A stretch of 64,000 nucleotides of DNA. Source: Sphagnum compactum. Taxonomy: Eukaryota; Bryophyta; Sphagnopsida; Sphagnales. Position numbers and translations under genes: made by a program. The stretch spans positions 558,001 through 622,000 of the forward strand of contig OZ234494.1 in the NCBI GenBank assembly GCA_965153455.1, written 5' to 3'. A model generated the notes under the pieces. The model was not told the DNA's origin. It worked only from the letters and a program-made list of their open reading frames with translations, and did not search any database. Shown here piece after piece: positions 12,097-23,550 of this stretch; position 1 is the first letter of the stretch; each line of letters opens with the position of its first letter.

Positions 12097-13655
12097 TCAA
12101 AGAGTCATCCCACCACCAGTCTGATGAAGCATTGCATCAATCTCATCCCCATCCTCCATTTCCAGCTGTGCAACAAAACCATCCACCAATCATTTATTCC
12201 ACAAGTGGTAATAAAATATTTTCCACACAGATAGATAATTGATGAAATAGACAAAAAAATTATCAAACTCTTCTTCAATCCATTGAAAAGCATCAAAATG
12301 AGGAGAGACGTCACCAAAGATCAGAGGAAGGAATGAGAACCTCTGCAGGAGTCTGTTCGGCTCGGAGACGTCTGCCATCAAAAAGGAAGGCAATGGACTG
12401 AGGGTCCACAGACTGACGGTCACAGTATGCATGCATCAACTTCTTCAGTGTGGCTGTGCTCTTGATCCTGAAGAAAACCTCTCCACCATCCTGCATATTA
12501 CATTCAGCCACACATCAACCCTCTGTGAGGTCTCCCCTTTTTTACTCCCCATCTAGAAAAAAATACTGTTGTCTTCTAAGACATGCATACATGGAGATGC
12601 CCCAACCTCTTCCACATCACCAGCAATAACAAGCTTCTGGAAATAGATTGTTCTTTCCATGGAGGGTATGTGCAGTCCTTCCTCAGACAAAAAGGACTGA
12701 ACCCCATTCCCAAGCATAATATCCATGATCATGCACACAGGAATTTCATTCATGCTCAAACTTCAACTCTTTGGCTGCAATCAAACTTTGGTCGTTTCTC
12801 TGAACAAAACAAAAGCTTGGAATTTAGGCTAAACCTGTACCCTTCGAGGGTCCTAAACAAAAGGCTGCACTGCTCATTTCCATAGACCCAGATCTCAAAT
12901 ATCCGCCAAAAAAACAGCACCTCCTCCATAAAGGGTTATGATCTACAATGGTCCAGTTCCTAATCAGGTGGTCTGTCTGCCACGGGGTATTGAAATTTCT
13001 CTCTCTCACAGTGGAATTACAGAGAAAAAGCTCCTTGAAATCACAATGTTCAACATCACCATATACATAAAAACACATCATTTCTGAAGAAGTTCTAAAC
13101 TTCACAGCCCCTCCTCCTGACTGACCGACCAACAGACCGACCTACCTACCTACCTTATGGCACTGAGGAGAAACACATAAAACAAGAGAAGAACTGTCCA
13201 AATCTTTACAGAACAAGAGAAGAAAGAAGTTGCAAACTCTACTACAGACACAAGAAGAAGAAGAAGAAGAAACGTCTAAAGCTTTTACAGAACAAGAGAA
13301 AAGAAGGGTTCAAACCTTTACAGAACAAGAGAAGAAGAAGAGTTGCAAACTGTTCTACAGACACAACGAGAGAAGAAGTAGAAACCTCTAAACTTTTACA
13401 GACACAAGACAAAAGAAGTGTCAAACCCTTCTACAGACAACAAAGCCAAGAAGGATGTAAACTTCACAGGGTGCAAGAGAAGAAGAAAAAGAAAGAAAGA
13501 AAGAAAGAAAGACAAGAACTGAGGCTGGACTATACCTGGCCTTTGACCTTGAGGTTGATGTGCGCCCCAGCACCAGCAGCGGCACCGTCCAATGGCTTCT
13601 TCTCCTCCTCTTTGTGAAGACCTGTGTTGTTCGCAGTATCTTCCACACCAGCCAT
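12097..13655 (-). CDS. SUMO (small ubiquitin-like modifier), 3 exons, 112 aa precursor
   Basis: SUMO is conjugated to lysines of target proteins through the E1 SAE1/2 and the E2 SCE1. Minus-strand exons are 13655-13536 (40 codons), 12490-12341 (50 codons) and 12165-12097 (23 codons with stop), all phase 0. The first starts [12 protein letters not shown] and ends [12 protein letters not shown]. The second holds [40 protein letters not shown] and LRAEQTPAE. The third holds [18 protein letters not shown]. The core is very close to plant SUMO1/2. The precursor continues after the diglycine (residues 107-108) with GMTL, so a ULP/SENP protease must mature it. Intron 1 is about 1.05 kb and purine-rich near its 5' end. 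The exon 2 donor is GTTCTC rather than GTAAG. Confidence 0.96.
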
Positions 13656-14680
13656 GATACTATTATTACAACTGCAGCAACAGCAGCAGCAGCCTGATGC
13701 TGACGATAATCCTCACAAGATTTTTGTCTCTCTCTGTGCACTCTCTCTGCACTCCTGTCCAATTGCAAATCCTTTATTCCCTCCCACACAAGTCTGAAGC
13801 ACGACGGCACAACAAGAAGAGCCAAGCTTCCTCACCAAAGGACTCTTTGCACTCTTGTTCTTCTTCTTGTTCTTGTTGTTGTTCTTCCTCCCCCGGCGCA
13901 CAAGGTCCTCACTTCCCCCCTCCTGGCCGCCCGCAACCAAACCCCAGCCAAAACCCTAAAACTGCTGCATCCTTTTCTTCCTGCTGCTTGACTTCTTCGT
14001 GGAGGGACTTGGAATTCGTGGAGGGCAAGCCACTGGCGCTGCTGCTTCTGCTGCTTCTTCTGCTGCTCCGATGCAAAGGAAAGGATTCGCGAATCCCTCC
14101 TTCCATTCTTCTCAATTTGCAGATGGAGAGATGTGTTGTTCCTTCCCTGCTGCAGCAGAAAGGAAGGAAGAGAGAAATTAGCTTCTGAGCCCTTTGGCTG
14201 CAGTCCAGACATGCGCAGATCTTGCTGCTGCTTCTGCTTCTTCTGCTCCCATACTTGGAGGAAGAACTTCGTCCTCCCAACTAGGTACCTCCTCCTCCTC
14301 CTCTTTCCTACTCTTGGGTCAATTTGGCTTCTTGCTGCTGCTGCTGCTGCAGCATTTTTGAACCCTCTTCTTTCCTTGACTCTTTTGTTCAATGAAGGAA
14401 GCATCAATCCATCTTGTGTTTTGAAAAGTTGTTGATGTGCTATGGAGGAGTTTGATATATGAAGAAACTTCTTTGAAAGCATGAAGAACTAACTTCTTGT
14501 AGTTACAAGACTGCGTGCAAACATTTGAGTTTCATCAGGTCCTAACTCTGCTGACTTCCTTGATGCACTCTGAGTGTATTTGTATGCCTGCTTGATGCTG
14601 CTGAAGTACCTACACTTGGGGTTGTCAACCAATTTGGGAAAGGTATGATATGTTGTGGTGATTTTGGGTTATGGGTACAG
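13656..14680. other. SUMO upstream region, CT/CTG-rich
   Basis: This is moderately GC-rich DNA upstream of the minus-strand SUMO start. It has CTT/CTG runs (13850-13890, 14035-14070, 14210-14250, 14330-14352) that keep long frames open on both strands. The resulting peptides (poly-Ser/Leu, poly-Lys/Gln) have no family resemblance, so I do not call a gene. Confidence 0.4.
13951..13959 (+). promoter_or_regulatory. Telo-box upstream of SUMO
   Basis: AAACCCTAA lies 296 bp upstream of the SUMO start codon, in plus-strand orientation. This suits a plant housekeeping promoter or 5' UTR, but function is inferred. Confidence 0.4.
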
Positions 14681-14683
14681 GGT

Positions 14684-14832
14684 TTTTGTGATGGATTTGC
14701 AATTCCCTCTGAAGCAGAGGCAGGATTTGAGGGGTTTTGTGATGAATTTGCAACTCCCTCTGAAGCAGAGGCGGGATTTGAGGGATTTTGTGATGAATTT
14801 GCAACTCCCTCTGAAGTGAAGTTGGGATTTGA
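14684..14832. repeat. 51-bp minisatellite, about 3 copies
   Basis: TTTTGTGAT recurs at 14684, 14735 and 14786, so the period is exactly 51 bp. Since 51 is divisible by 3, the plus frame repeats a 17-residue unit (FCDGFAIPSEAEAGFEG). The unit sits in a 154-codon open frame (14645-15109) that resembles no protein I know. Confidence 0.85.
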
Positions 14833-14919
14833 TATCTGGGTAGCACCATGGGGAGGATGGATATACATGGTTTTACATTGCTTTGTTCATGAAGAATGCA
14901 TCCCCAGCTTCCAGAAACC

Positions 14920-15055
14920 TCACCTACATGGTGTCTGTCTCTTGCTCTTCTTCACCCACATTTTGTGCTTTGAGAGATGGGCTTCCAAACCTCACCTACA
15001 TGGGGTCTGCCTCTTACTCTCCTTTACCCTTGTTTTGCACTCTAAGAGATGGAAA
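14920..15055. repeat. Direct duplication, about 74-bp period
   Basis: CCTCACCTACATGG...CTTTGAGAGATGG (14920-14980) is followed by a diverged second copy, CCTCACCTACATGG...CTCTAAGAGATGG (14993-15053). Confidence 0.65.
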
Positions 15056-15109
15056 CATTCAATTTGGGTCTGTATTGTGTATGCCCACCCCATTGTCATT
15101 AGGAGCTGA

Positions 15110-18100
15110 TGAAGTCAGTGGTGGGGAGTTTGTCGTGGCAGCTGCTCATCATGGCTATTTTTATGACAAAGGTGACAGTTTGTGACTGACGATTTGTGAG
15201 TGACAGTAATGAGGTTGTTATGTCTACATGTCTACACTTGTTCTTGTCAGTTTTTGCTTTGGGGTGCTTAAACTGAAAGAATGCATAACTTGAAAGTGTT
15301 GTTGTGGAGGTTTTTCTTTTTTTTTCCTTGTGCAACTGCATGTATCCTATTCTCTAGTAGAAGTGCAATAACTCTTTTTTGAAGAGAACCCACAGTAAAC
15401 AGTTTTTCACCGTTTCAACCACCGTTGCAACTGTCATAAGGTTATGACCACACTCATTGCCATGTTACCCTCCAAAGTGTTATTATGTGAAGTTTTCTTT
15501 CTTTTACTTCAAAAATGTGTTTTGGAACCTTGGTTCTGGCTTCCTGATCATGAGTATGGAGATCTCTCGAATTATCATGACACTTTTTTTTTTTTTTTCA
15601 TGGACAGTTTTCACAAAATGAGAATCCAAGGGAAAAGGAGGGGTGGCCTGCATTAACATCGACGGGATGACTTATCTCCATGGCGAACACTCTCAAAGGA
15701 GGCTGTTGTTGCTAAGGCAGGTGGGGAACTAGGTGAGGTCGAAATAATCCCAGCAACCATCAACTGCTGGTTTGTTCACCATGTCAGCATTCAGGGTTTG
15801 GATTCTCACTTATGGCAAACACACCATCTTACTCCATGATCATAATGAGGTAAACTGCTATGTCAACCAGACTACCTATCATATGTTGTGCTCAACATCG
15901 TAAAATTATTGTTCCTGACAAATCTGCAGAATCACTACTTCATGTGTTTTTCCAATCTTCAGTGGCTGACTGAGCTGCTGACTACTGGATTATATTGCTC
16001 CAATGCCATATGATCATCACTTCCGAGAACAAAGTCTAAAATAAGGTGGTCAAGCCCAATGTGGTCCTCCATGCTGCGATTGTTTTAAGCTTGCTCTACT
16101 AACTTTTTTTTTTCTGCCCTTTGCTGATGTGCAGTTTCTGAATGAGAGCATTTGAAAGGAATTAGAGTGTATGAAGAAATCATCAAAGCCTACACCAGTT
16201 ATCCAAAGTCAGCAGATACGGAAATAGTGGCGGAGTTATACAAGGTTCAATGATAAAGGAAGAAGTACGTGTGTGCCATCTGTTATCGAAACTTGCTCAT
16301 CCCAAGACAACATATCAGAACCTTCTGGAAGTTCTTATAAAGATTTGAAGTTCCGAATTGCTTCCAAATAGGTACCGCATTGACACAACATTTCATGTCT
16401 TGTAAGCGTCACGCTAAAAACTTGCCTCTTACATCCTCTTGCAATGTGTTGCACGAGTTGTTCCTAATGACTTGCTAATCTGTTAACATTCCTTACTCCC
16501 ATCAACCATCACAAATATCTTGCAAACATTCCCCACCCATGACATTATTATTTTCTCCACAATCCAACTCTAGACCTTGGGCATGTCTTCGTGACATCCC
16601 AAAACAATCCTTGATTTCTCATCACTTCCACATCCTCCCCTAAACACTTATTGTACATGGGTTACAACAAGCAAAACCACTTGCATTTGATCAAAATCTC
16701 ATATCAATAAACTTAAGAAGAGTCCATGAATGCCTACAATCTATATTTAAACTACTCATGGTGGTCTATGGTAGGAATAGATTTTTGATTCACAATGTGT
16801 GTGATAATAATAGGGCAATTTTAAAGGTGATTGAAAATGTGGCAAAAAGAAGTGTTGACATTAATAGTTTCAGGCAACAATCGAGGAGTAAAGATGGCAT
16901 CTAACATATCCTTGTATTTGGGAAGACATCATGTTCCCAAAAGGTCTTTTCAAGATTGACAAATCTTCCAAATTTTGGTACGTGCACCATGAAACAAACA
17001 CCATAAATTCAAAAGCATGCAAAGAAAAAATCCTAGTACATGTACCATTGAATTATCTTAATCCATAGAAGTAATAGCAGAACTGGTCTTCTTTTGATCT
17101 ATAAAACTAGAAACAACATAAACATGTATTAAAAAATAAATGCCAATGGTTTTGCTAAAACCGATTATGTCCCCAAAACTCAAAACAACAATGGCAAAAC
17201 CATCATGGGCAAGATGAACAATAACTTCCACAATAGCAGACTCAATAACAAAGGCAACATCAACACTTCCATCAATAATGCTTCCATCATGATTACGTGT
17301 AATGGATTTTGGACATCTTGTAGCTAGGTAGTTTTAACATTCTTGTGGAAAGTTGAAAATGGGAAAAAAAAATTGTCAAGCAAGCTGAAAATCTATTCAA
17401 ACAAAATGGGGAAAAGATTACCTTGTTATATTATGGTGGGCAACTGACTCTTCACTAAATGCCTCTTCATAACACAACAAGCGAGTGGATCACAACTCAC
17501 CATTGATGATCCACTACATTACTCTATCACGCATGTGTTTATCAATTTGGTTATACCTACACACACAACAAACCACATAAAAAAATTAAAATGAATTTTT
17601 TTTAAACATCAGCTAAGTTTGTAAAACAAGAAAAACACAAAAGAAAACCTAAAAAACAAAAATAAAACACAAAGTTTACTTGTCATACAAAATGGGATCC
17701 TTGTGACCCATTACCTTCATCCCATATTCTTGAAGAACAAGCACCTCTTCCATCCGAATGATTCCAATACCTTGGCCAGTCTTGTTAAACAACACCTTTT
17801 CTTGTAAATTAAAAAAAATTATTGTCAACTTTTCAAAAATTAATCACAGTTAATTACATCCCATTGGAGACACAGTAAACCATACTTAATTTTTAAATCT
17901 CCACTTAAACCTATGGTGTAAAACCAACGGATGTGGCCCAACTTACTTGGTCACTAGGGCAGAAAGTAGGATATATGGTGGCAAGCAATTTGCTTGTAAG
18001 TTTCAATAACATCTACAACCATGTAAACCATAGTAGGGCGATGCCAATTTGTAAAACAATAAGTGATATCTATCAACTAGTTTTTGGAGGCCCCTTAGAA

Positions 18101-18600
18101 AAATCTTGAACAACATGAGTAGGCAAAGAAGGCAATTGAACTTGTCAAAATCCACATTACAAAGTTTAGAACACCCCCTTATAAAAAAAATTGTGCTTGC
18201 AAAAGTATTCAAATTTGAAATTCAAACTAGATGGAAATGTTGAGCTAATATCTTGTGTTCCTCGACAATGGATAGCACATTTAATTTTTTTCACAAACTT
18301 GTGAATATTAATTATTGATGTTCAAAAGATTACTTCATCATTATCAACTGTAACATGGTGATACTTCAAATTTGTGAAGATATTAAAGGGGACGACATGT
18401 GTTTTACATGATTTAGCCTCATGTTGTTATTGTCATTGCTTTATAAATCTTCCAATACCATGTATCAAAGGCTACATGCTACAAAATAAACCAACCAAAA
18501 AAACATAGATAATAGATATAGTACAAATGCACAATACAATTACTGTAAAGGCACAAAAAAAATTTAACAACAATATAATACTTGAATGATACAAAAGAAA
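15110..18600. other. Noncoding, increasingly AT-rich DNA
   Basis: I see no gene. 15650-16360 is the least AT-rich part and may hold decayed coding DNA (for example plus-strand WRTLSKEAVVAKAGGELGE near 15685), but stops interrupt it. From 16400 on it is AT-rich, with many short A/T runs. Confidence 0.35.
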
Positions 18601-18609
18601 ACCTAAACC

Positions 18610-18900
18610 CTAACCCTTTTTTAAAAAGCAAAAAGCTGGAAAAAAAAAATCAAAAAATGAACAAAAATTTGTATTTGGTTGGAGGATATAGGCTACCATC
18701 TTTTTTTGCAATTTGCAAAAACAAACAGGATAGCATATTGATGAGATTTTTAAAAAAATTTCGTTTTCAAAAAGATCAACAATGTATTTTTTCATGTCAT
18801 AATCACAAAACGTTCTCCATTCATCAAAAGCATTTTTCACCCACAACTTTGTTTGTTTGCCCATTCTCCACCCTCTTTTGTTAACATTTTCCATCTCTTT
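18610..18900 (-). pseudogene. Frameshifted fragment resembling the DUF3504 (Crypton tyrosine-recombinase-like) domain
   Basis: On the minus strand, about 18850-18760 reads KLWVKNAFDEWRTFCDYD then KKYIVDLFENE. A homopolymer-rich break follows at about 18745-18760. In the next frame 18745-18678 reads NLINMLSCLFLQIAKKDG and SLYPPT. An N-terminal ...W..W.....I.DL.. segment, then L...L..F.LQ..KKDG..YPP, is the pattern I associate with the DUF3504 / QRICH1-ZMYM2 C-terminal domain, which derives from Crypton-type tyrosine-recombinase transposons. Downstream, the part that would hold the catalytic residues is not recognisable. It is broken by at least one frameshift and sits in AT-rich DNA. The assignment rests on motif memory, not on a search. 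Confidence 0.5.
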
Positions 18901-18966
18901 ATTTCCAATATTGAAGAAATGAAATTTCAAAAATAGCTCCTTAACAAGAGAGTCACAATTAGTCAT

Positions 18967-20204
18967 TTTAACAACTTTAAAACCAATAACCTCCTGACCA
19001 AAAGGAAGAAACTAAAAGTTAGAATGAATAAAAAATATAAAAGTAACTCTAGCATTGATGTTGGGATGATTAGGAGGATCATGTACATAAAAAAAAAACC
19101 TCACAAGTGTGATGAGAAATAAAATCAAATGTAGAAGCATTAGGAAAATACCAAATTCTTCCATAATGTGAAAAATGTAAGGGTTGAATAAATGCCCAAA
19201 CACATTACTATCTACTTTAGGATGGAATTTAATAGAATTAGGAGGAGGTTTATTAATTGAAATATCAAAAACAAGATCATGGTTTTCAACATTCTTCACA
19301 CTACACATAAATCTTAGACCCATTTCTGGACCATAATAACTCATCAAACATACTAGCAATTAAACAATGTCGGTGTAATAAATGGTGTAACAAAAGAGAA
19401 ACCATAAAGTTGAACATTATATACTTCACAAGGCATAGAAGACAATGTTAATGTAGTAGGGAAAAAACTAGAAAGTTACATGTCAAATAATTCACAAGGC
19501 AAAGATATTGATTAAAGCAAGGTCTCACTTAAGATTCTAATAACATTTCGAACACCTTGATTGGTACAAAAAAAATTCACAACTTTAATAACAATAGACA
19601 TTGTAGAAAGAGGGAAAGATAAAGGATAAACACAAAAGGAAGAAGTATTTGACATTATAAATTTGAAAATGTAAATGCAATTGAAACTTACAACCACACA
19701 AACAAATGCATAAAACTCTTCTAAACAAAAAAAACACAAGAAAACCTGCACACATGAAACAAACATAAAAACTAAAAAAAGAATGCAAACAAATTGAACA
19801 ACAAGAAGGGAAGCATAGAAAGGATGTTCAAGGGGGGAAATGAGGAATGAAAAAATGCAACAATCAAAAGTAGTAGTAACAACTACAATGTAGGATAACC
19901 ACGTTGGCGAATGTAAGTGTAGTAAAAAAAGAAGAGACATTAAAATGCAAGAAAAGCCGATATGTTGTCGAGGAAGAAACACACAACAACATAAAGAGTT
20001 GAAGAAGCAGTCACACAAAAAAACCAACCAACACAAAAATGAAACAAGACAAAAATGATGAAAAGTTCATACACACCAAAACAAATGTTGAAAGAATTGA
20101 AATGAACAGAAGCTGAGTTCACCAACACATCATTGATGCATTAAGATACAAAACCAAAAGAAAACCACACAAAAAAATTTAGCAATGGAAAAATAATAAA
20201 AAAA
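18967..20204. other. AT-rich DNA with long minus-strand open stretches, no identifiable gene
   Basis: Minus-strand frames at 19359-19012 and 20036-19512 stay open mainly because the plus strand is A-rich; the peptides are Phe/Leu/Cys-rich without domain resemblance. They could be flanking parts of the transposon relic at 18.6-18.9 kb, but I see no motif to support that. Confidence 0.3.
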
Positions 20205-20220
20205 TGAAAACAATGAAGTT

Positions 20221-20280
20221 CTGACATGCAAGAAGACAATGGAGATTTTGCTGACATGCAAGAAGACAATGGAGATTTTG
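20221..20280. repeat. Perfect 30-bp tandem duplication
   Basis: CTGACATGCAAGAAGACAAT followed by GGAGATTTTG occurs exactly twice, at 20221-20250 and 20251-20280. A diverged relative (TTTTGACATGTAAGAAGACA) appears near 20385. Confidence 0.9.
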
Positions 20281-20917
20281 CTAAGTTTGCCAATGTCTCG
20301 TTGATGCATTAAGACACCAAAACACACACACACACACAAACAATAACAATGGGGAAGAAAACAAAAAAAATGAAAATGATGAAGTTTTGACATGTAAGAA
20401 GACAATGGAGAAGAGAAGAAAAATGAAAACGATGAAGCTCCAATGTGCGACATAAACAAAAGAAGGAGCCTTATATGTTTTGCTCATCATCGCATTCCCT
20501 TTTATTTTAGCTAGAAAGAAGTTGGAAAGAAGTTGTAAACATGTAAAAAGATGAAGTTGATGGGGGGAAAAAAATGCATCGTTTTATGTAGGAGAAGGGT
20601 ATTTTAATAGACCTTTCTCCTATACTTAATGACTTACCAAATCATTAATACTAGTGGGTACCCGTGACCTTTGGACACTGTGAAGTCCCCCGGTTTCTTT
20701 AAACCAAGAGAGACACACACAAAGGCGCAAAGCAGCTATTTTTATTTTTATTTTATTTATTTTTTGTGACGAAAATCCGTTGAAAAGTCCCCCATGAAAA
20801 CATACATGGTGAAGCGAGCATTTTGAAAAATTTTCAAAAAAAAATAAAAATCGCCACATTTCCAGGAGGGGAAAAGAAAGAGTTTCTTGCATGGTCACTT
20901 TATCTAAAATCCATAAC

Positions 20918-21150
20918 ACGACCCGCACCTAGCGTTGGAACATTTTAGGCCAGGTGTCTCTCCGCCACCACGACCCGCACCTGGCGCTGGAACATTTTAG
21001 GCTAGGTGCGGCTCATTTCGGGACCTTGTTTCTGTCATCTGGGGGGTTGCATAATCGGCCTCACAAAGACTGTTAGCGGGTTGGAATGGACATGTTCAGA
21101 CAGACACACTGACAGACCAAGTGAATTAATATATAGGATTCTTATAAAAC
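20918..21150. repeat. 52-bp duplication followed by a transposon-like tail
   Basis: ACGACCCGCACC...GGAACATTTTAGGC starts at 20918 and again at 20970 (52-bp period), in a GC-rich patch inside AT-rich DNA. The patch ends near 21097-21140 with CAGACAGACACACTGACAGA followed by an AATATATAGGATT word. That tail resembles the ends of some dispersed eukaryotic repeats, so the block may be the terminus of a mobile element. The family is not identified. Confidence 0.4.
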
Positions 21151-23200
21151 CATGTGTCATGCTAGGTTGAATTTTAGTTGTAGGACATCCCTACTTAATA
21201 TGACTCTTCATCGTCACCCCATGTTAGTGTTTGCTTAATGTGAACAACGGCATTTGAATTTTCAAATGAAGATTATTAAACTTTCATTCTTTTGTTTTCA
21301 AAGCTTAAAGGTCGAGATCTCGTGAATTTTTGTTATTCAATTGTGTTTTAATTATTATTAGTCTTATCTTAAGATTAATTGTATTCATTGAAAGTCGATT
21401 TTATTTAATTTGACAAAGAGAATGTTTTATTTCTAAAAATAATAATTTTGGCACAAGATTTAAAACTTTCAAGTTTGGGTTCTTTTATGGTGTGATGTAT
21501 GAGATTCTTATGATGTAGAAGGATATCTAAGCTTTTGTTGTATTAACAAAAAAATAGTGAATAAATAGAATTCTTAACTGATTTAGAATGAACAAATCAT
21601 TGGAGTTCATTGAAAGCAATGAAGATTAAGGCATTCTAATTGAACCAAATCCATAATAGATAAACATGTGATACACCAATTCATTAGTTGTTGGCAATAT
21701 ACACAACAATGTCATTATCATTTATATTAGGTATTTTTTAAGCATTTCAACCAACATGCAATTTTTCATTGTTGTGTTGAATGCCATCACATTGTGATCA
21801 TCATAGTTTAAACCATTGTACAAAACTTATTTATTAATAATAATTTGAATGTTGTTATGAAGTGGAGGATCTGGATTGATAATCAAATTTTGGTTTTGAT
21901 TTGGGTGACAAGTGAAATATAAAAGCAAATTGGGGCTAAGCAAAACAACTCATGATGATGTATTTCATAATATTTTTACAATTGTTCAATTGTTCACATG
22001 TTCAATTGTCTACCTCCTTTAATGATTTAAGAATAAACAAGTTTGTTTACATCTACAAAAACTCTAAACACATGTGTCTTATACAAATCCATGACACACT
22101 TTGATGATAAGTTTTTGCAATTCAAAGAACATAGACTTGTGTTCAAATTAAAAATACAAAAGATATTCAAATCAATAAACTTTATGAACCAATGGTATGT
22201 AATTTGTAACATACCCAAGAAATTATATGTGCTTTTTGTTCAAACTAATGAGTCTTGAATCTAATTTCCATTAACATAATAGTGATAAATCATATGATAA
22301 ATAATTAAACAGAAGGTTGCATGTTATGTGTTCCAAGCTATGCATGAAGCTTTCACCATGTAAACTCCCAAGTTTATTTTCAATTCATTAATAGTAATTT
22401 TGATACATCATTTTTTTATTTTTAAAAACTTTGTTTAAATATTAAAGTAAGAAGAAATTAACAATCAATTATTTAAAATATCATTCTAAAATATCTTCCC
22501 ATTCTAATTGTATAATTCACCTAACGATCTTGAATTGTTAATTTTAATTCAATGATTTATTTTAATAAAACGAGTTAGGAAAAAAAAACATATATGTTTA
22601 ATTTTTATAACTTGAATTAACTTTTAAATTAATTATATCTAATGTTCAAAACATGAATCATTTCATAATCCAATTATATCACATTTTTAGAATTTCATCC
22701 AAGTTTATGCCATTAAAATTTTATATTTGAAATGCACGTTTAAATTAATTACTATATTTTTTATTACATGCTGTAAACCAAATGTGATTTCATTAGCAAA
22801 TGATTGAAAAATGGACATAAACATGGGATATAAACATGTTGGAATATGAAACGTATGAACATTCATTTGTTCATATAGAACTCGTGTGGCCTGTGCTGTT
22901 GGCCCAAGTGTTACCACGTCCTCAACTGATTTTTCCTTCCAAAACTTGGTTTTTTGGAATTTATTTGAATTTTCAGCAGCAGAAATCACTTAAAAATCAA
23001 TATCTCCCACATTTTGAATGCAAATCTTACCAAAATAAATTCCATTAAAATCCCACTCATCAAGATCTTTCCAACAACACCAAAGGCACATTCCAATTCA
23101 TCCGAACTTTTCAGCTATGATTCAATTTTAATTTAATTTTCAGTGAAAAAATCATTCAATATTCAAGAACTTCTACACCGCAAGTCCAAAACACCATGAA
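21151..23200. other. AT-rich intergenic DNA
   Basis: No gene or RNA is recognisable. Composition is strongly AT with short direct repeats of low information. Confidence 0.4.
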
Positions 23201-23550
23201 ACAAAGTTGATGCACCCCTCCTCCTCGAGAGCTTTCCAAAGAGACCAAGAACAAAGTTGATGCACCCCTCCTCCTCGAGAGCTTTCCAAAGAGACCAAAA
23301 ACAAAGTTGATGCACCCCTCTTCCTCGAGAGCTTTCCAAAGAGACCAAGAACAAAGTTGATGCACCCCTCCTCCTCGAGAGCTTTCCAAAGAGACCAAAA
23401 ACAAAGTTGATGCACCCCTCCTCCTCGAAAGCTTTCCAAAGAGACCAAGAACAAAGTTGATGCACCCCTCCTCCTCGAAAGCTTTCCAAAGAGACCAAGA
23501 ACAAAGTTGATGCACCCCTCCTCCTCGAAAGCTTTCCAAAGAGACCAAGA
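23201..23550. repeat. 50-bp minisatellite, exactly 7 copies
   Basis: ACAAAGTTGATGCACCCCTC starts at 23201, 23251, 23301, 23351, 23401, 23451 and 23501, so the period is exactly 50 bp with no indels. Variants: copies 1-4 carry CTCGAGAG and copies 5-7 CTCGAAAG; copies 2 and 4 end CCAAAA and the others CCAAGA; copy 3 has one C-to-T. The array is much more GC-rich than its surroundings. Confidence 0.97.

Noticed and set aside
13832-14482. 216-codon minus-strand and 163-codon plus-strand open frames upstream of SUMO
   Set aside because: Low-complexity Lys/Gln and Ser/Cys peptides from CTT/CTG runs; they overlap the SUMO promoter side and show no domain.
19512-20036. 174-codon minus-strand open frame, possibly a membrane protein
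   Set aside because: Hydrophobicity follows from A-rich plus strand (Phe/Leu codons); no Met-start context, introns or recognisable motif.
23201-23550. CRISPR-like regular array
   Set aside because: Units are contiguous and nearly identical with no variable spacers; the genome is eukaryotic.
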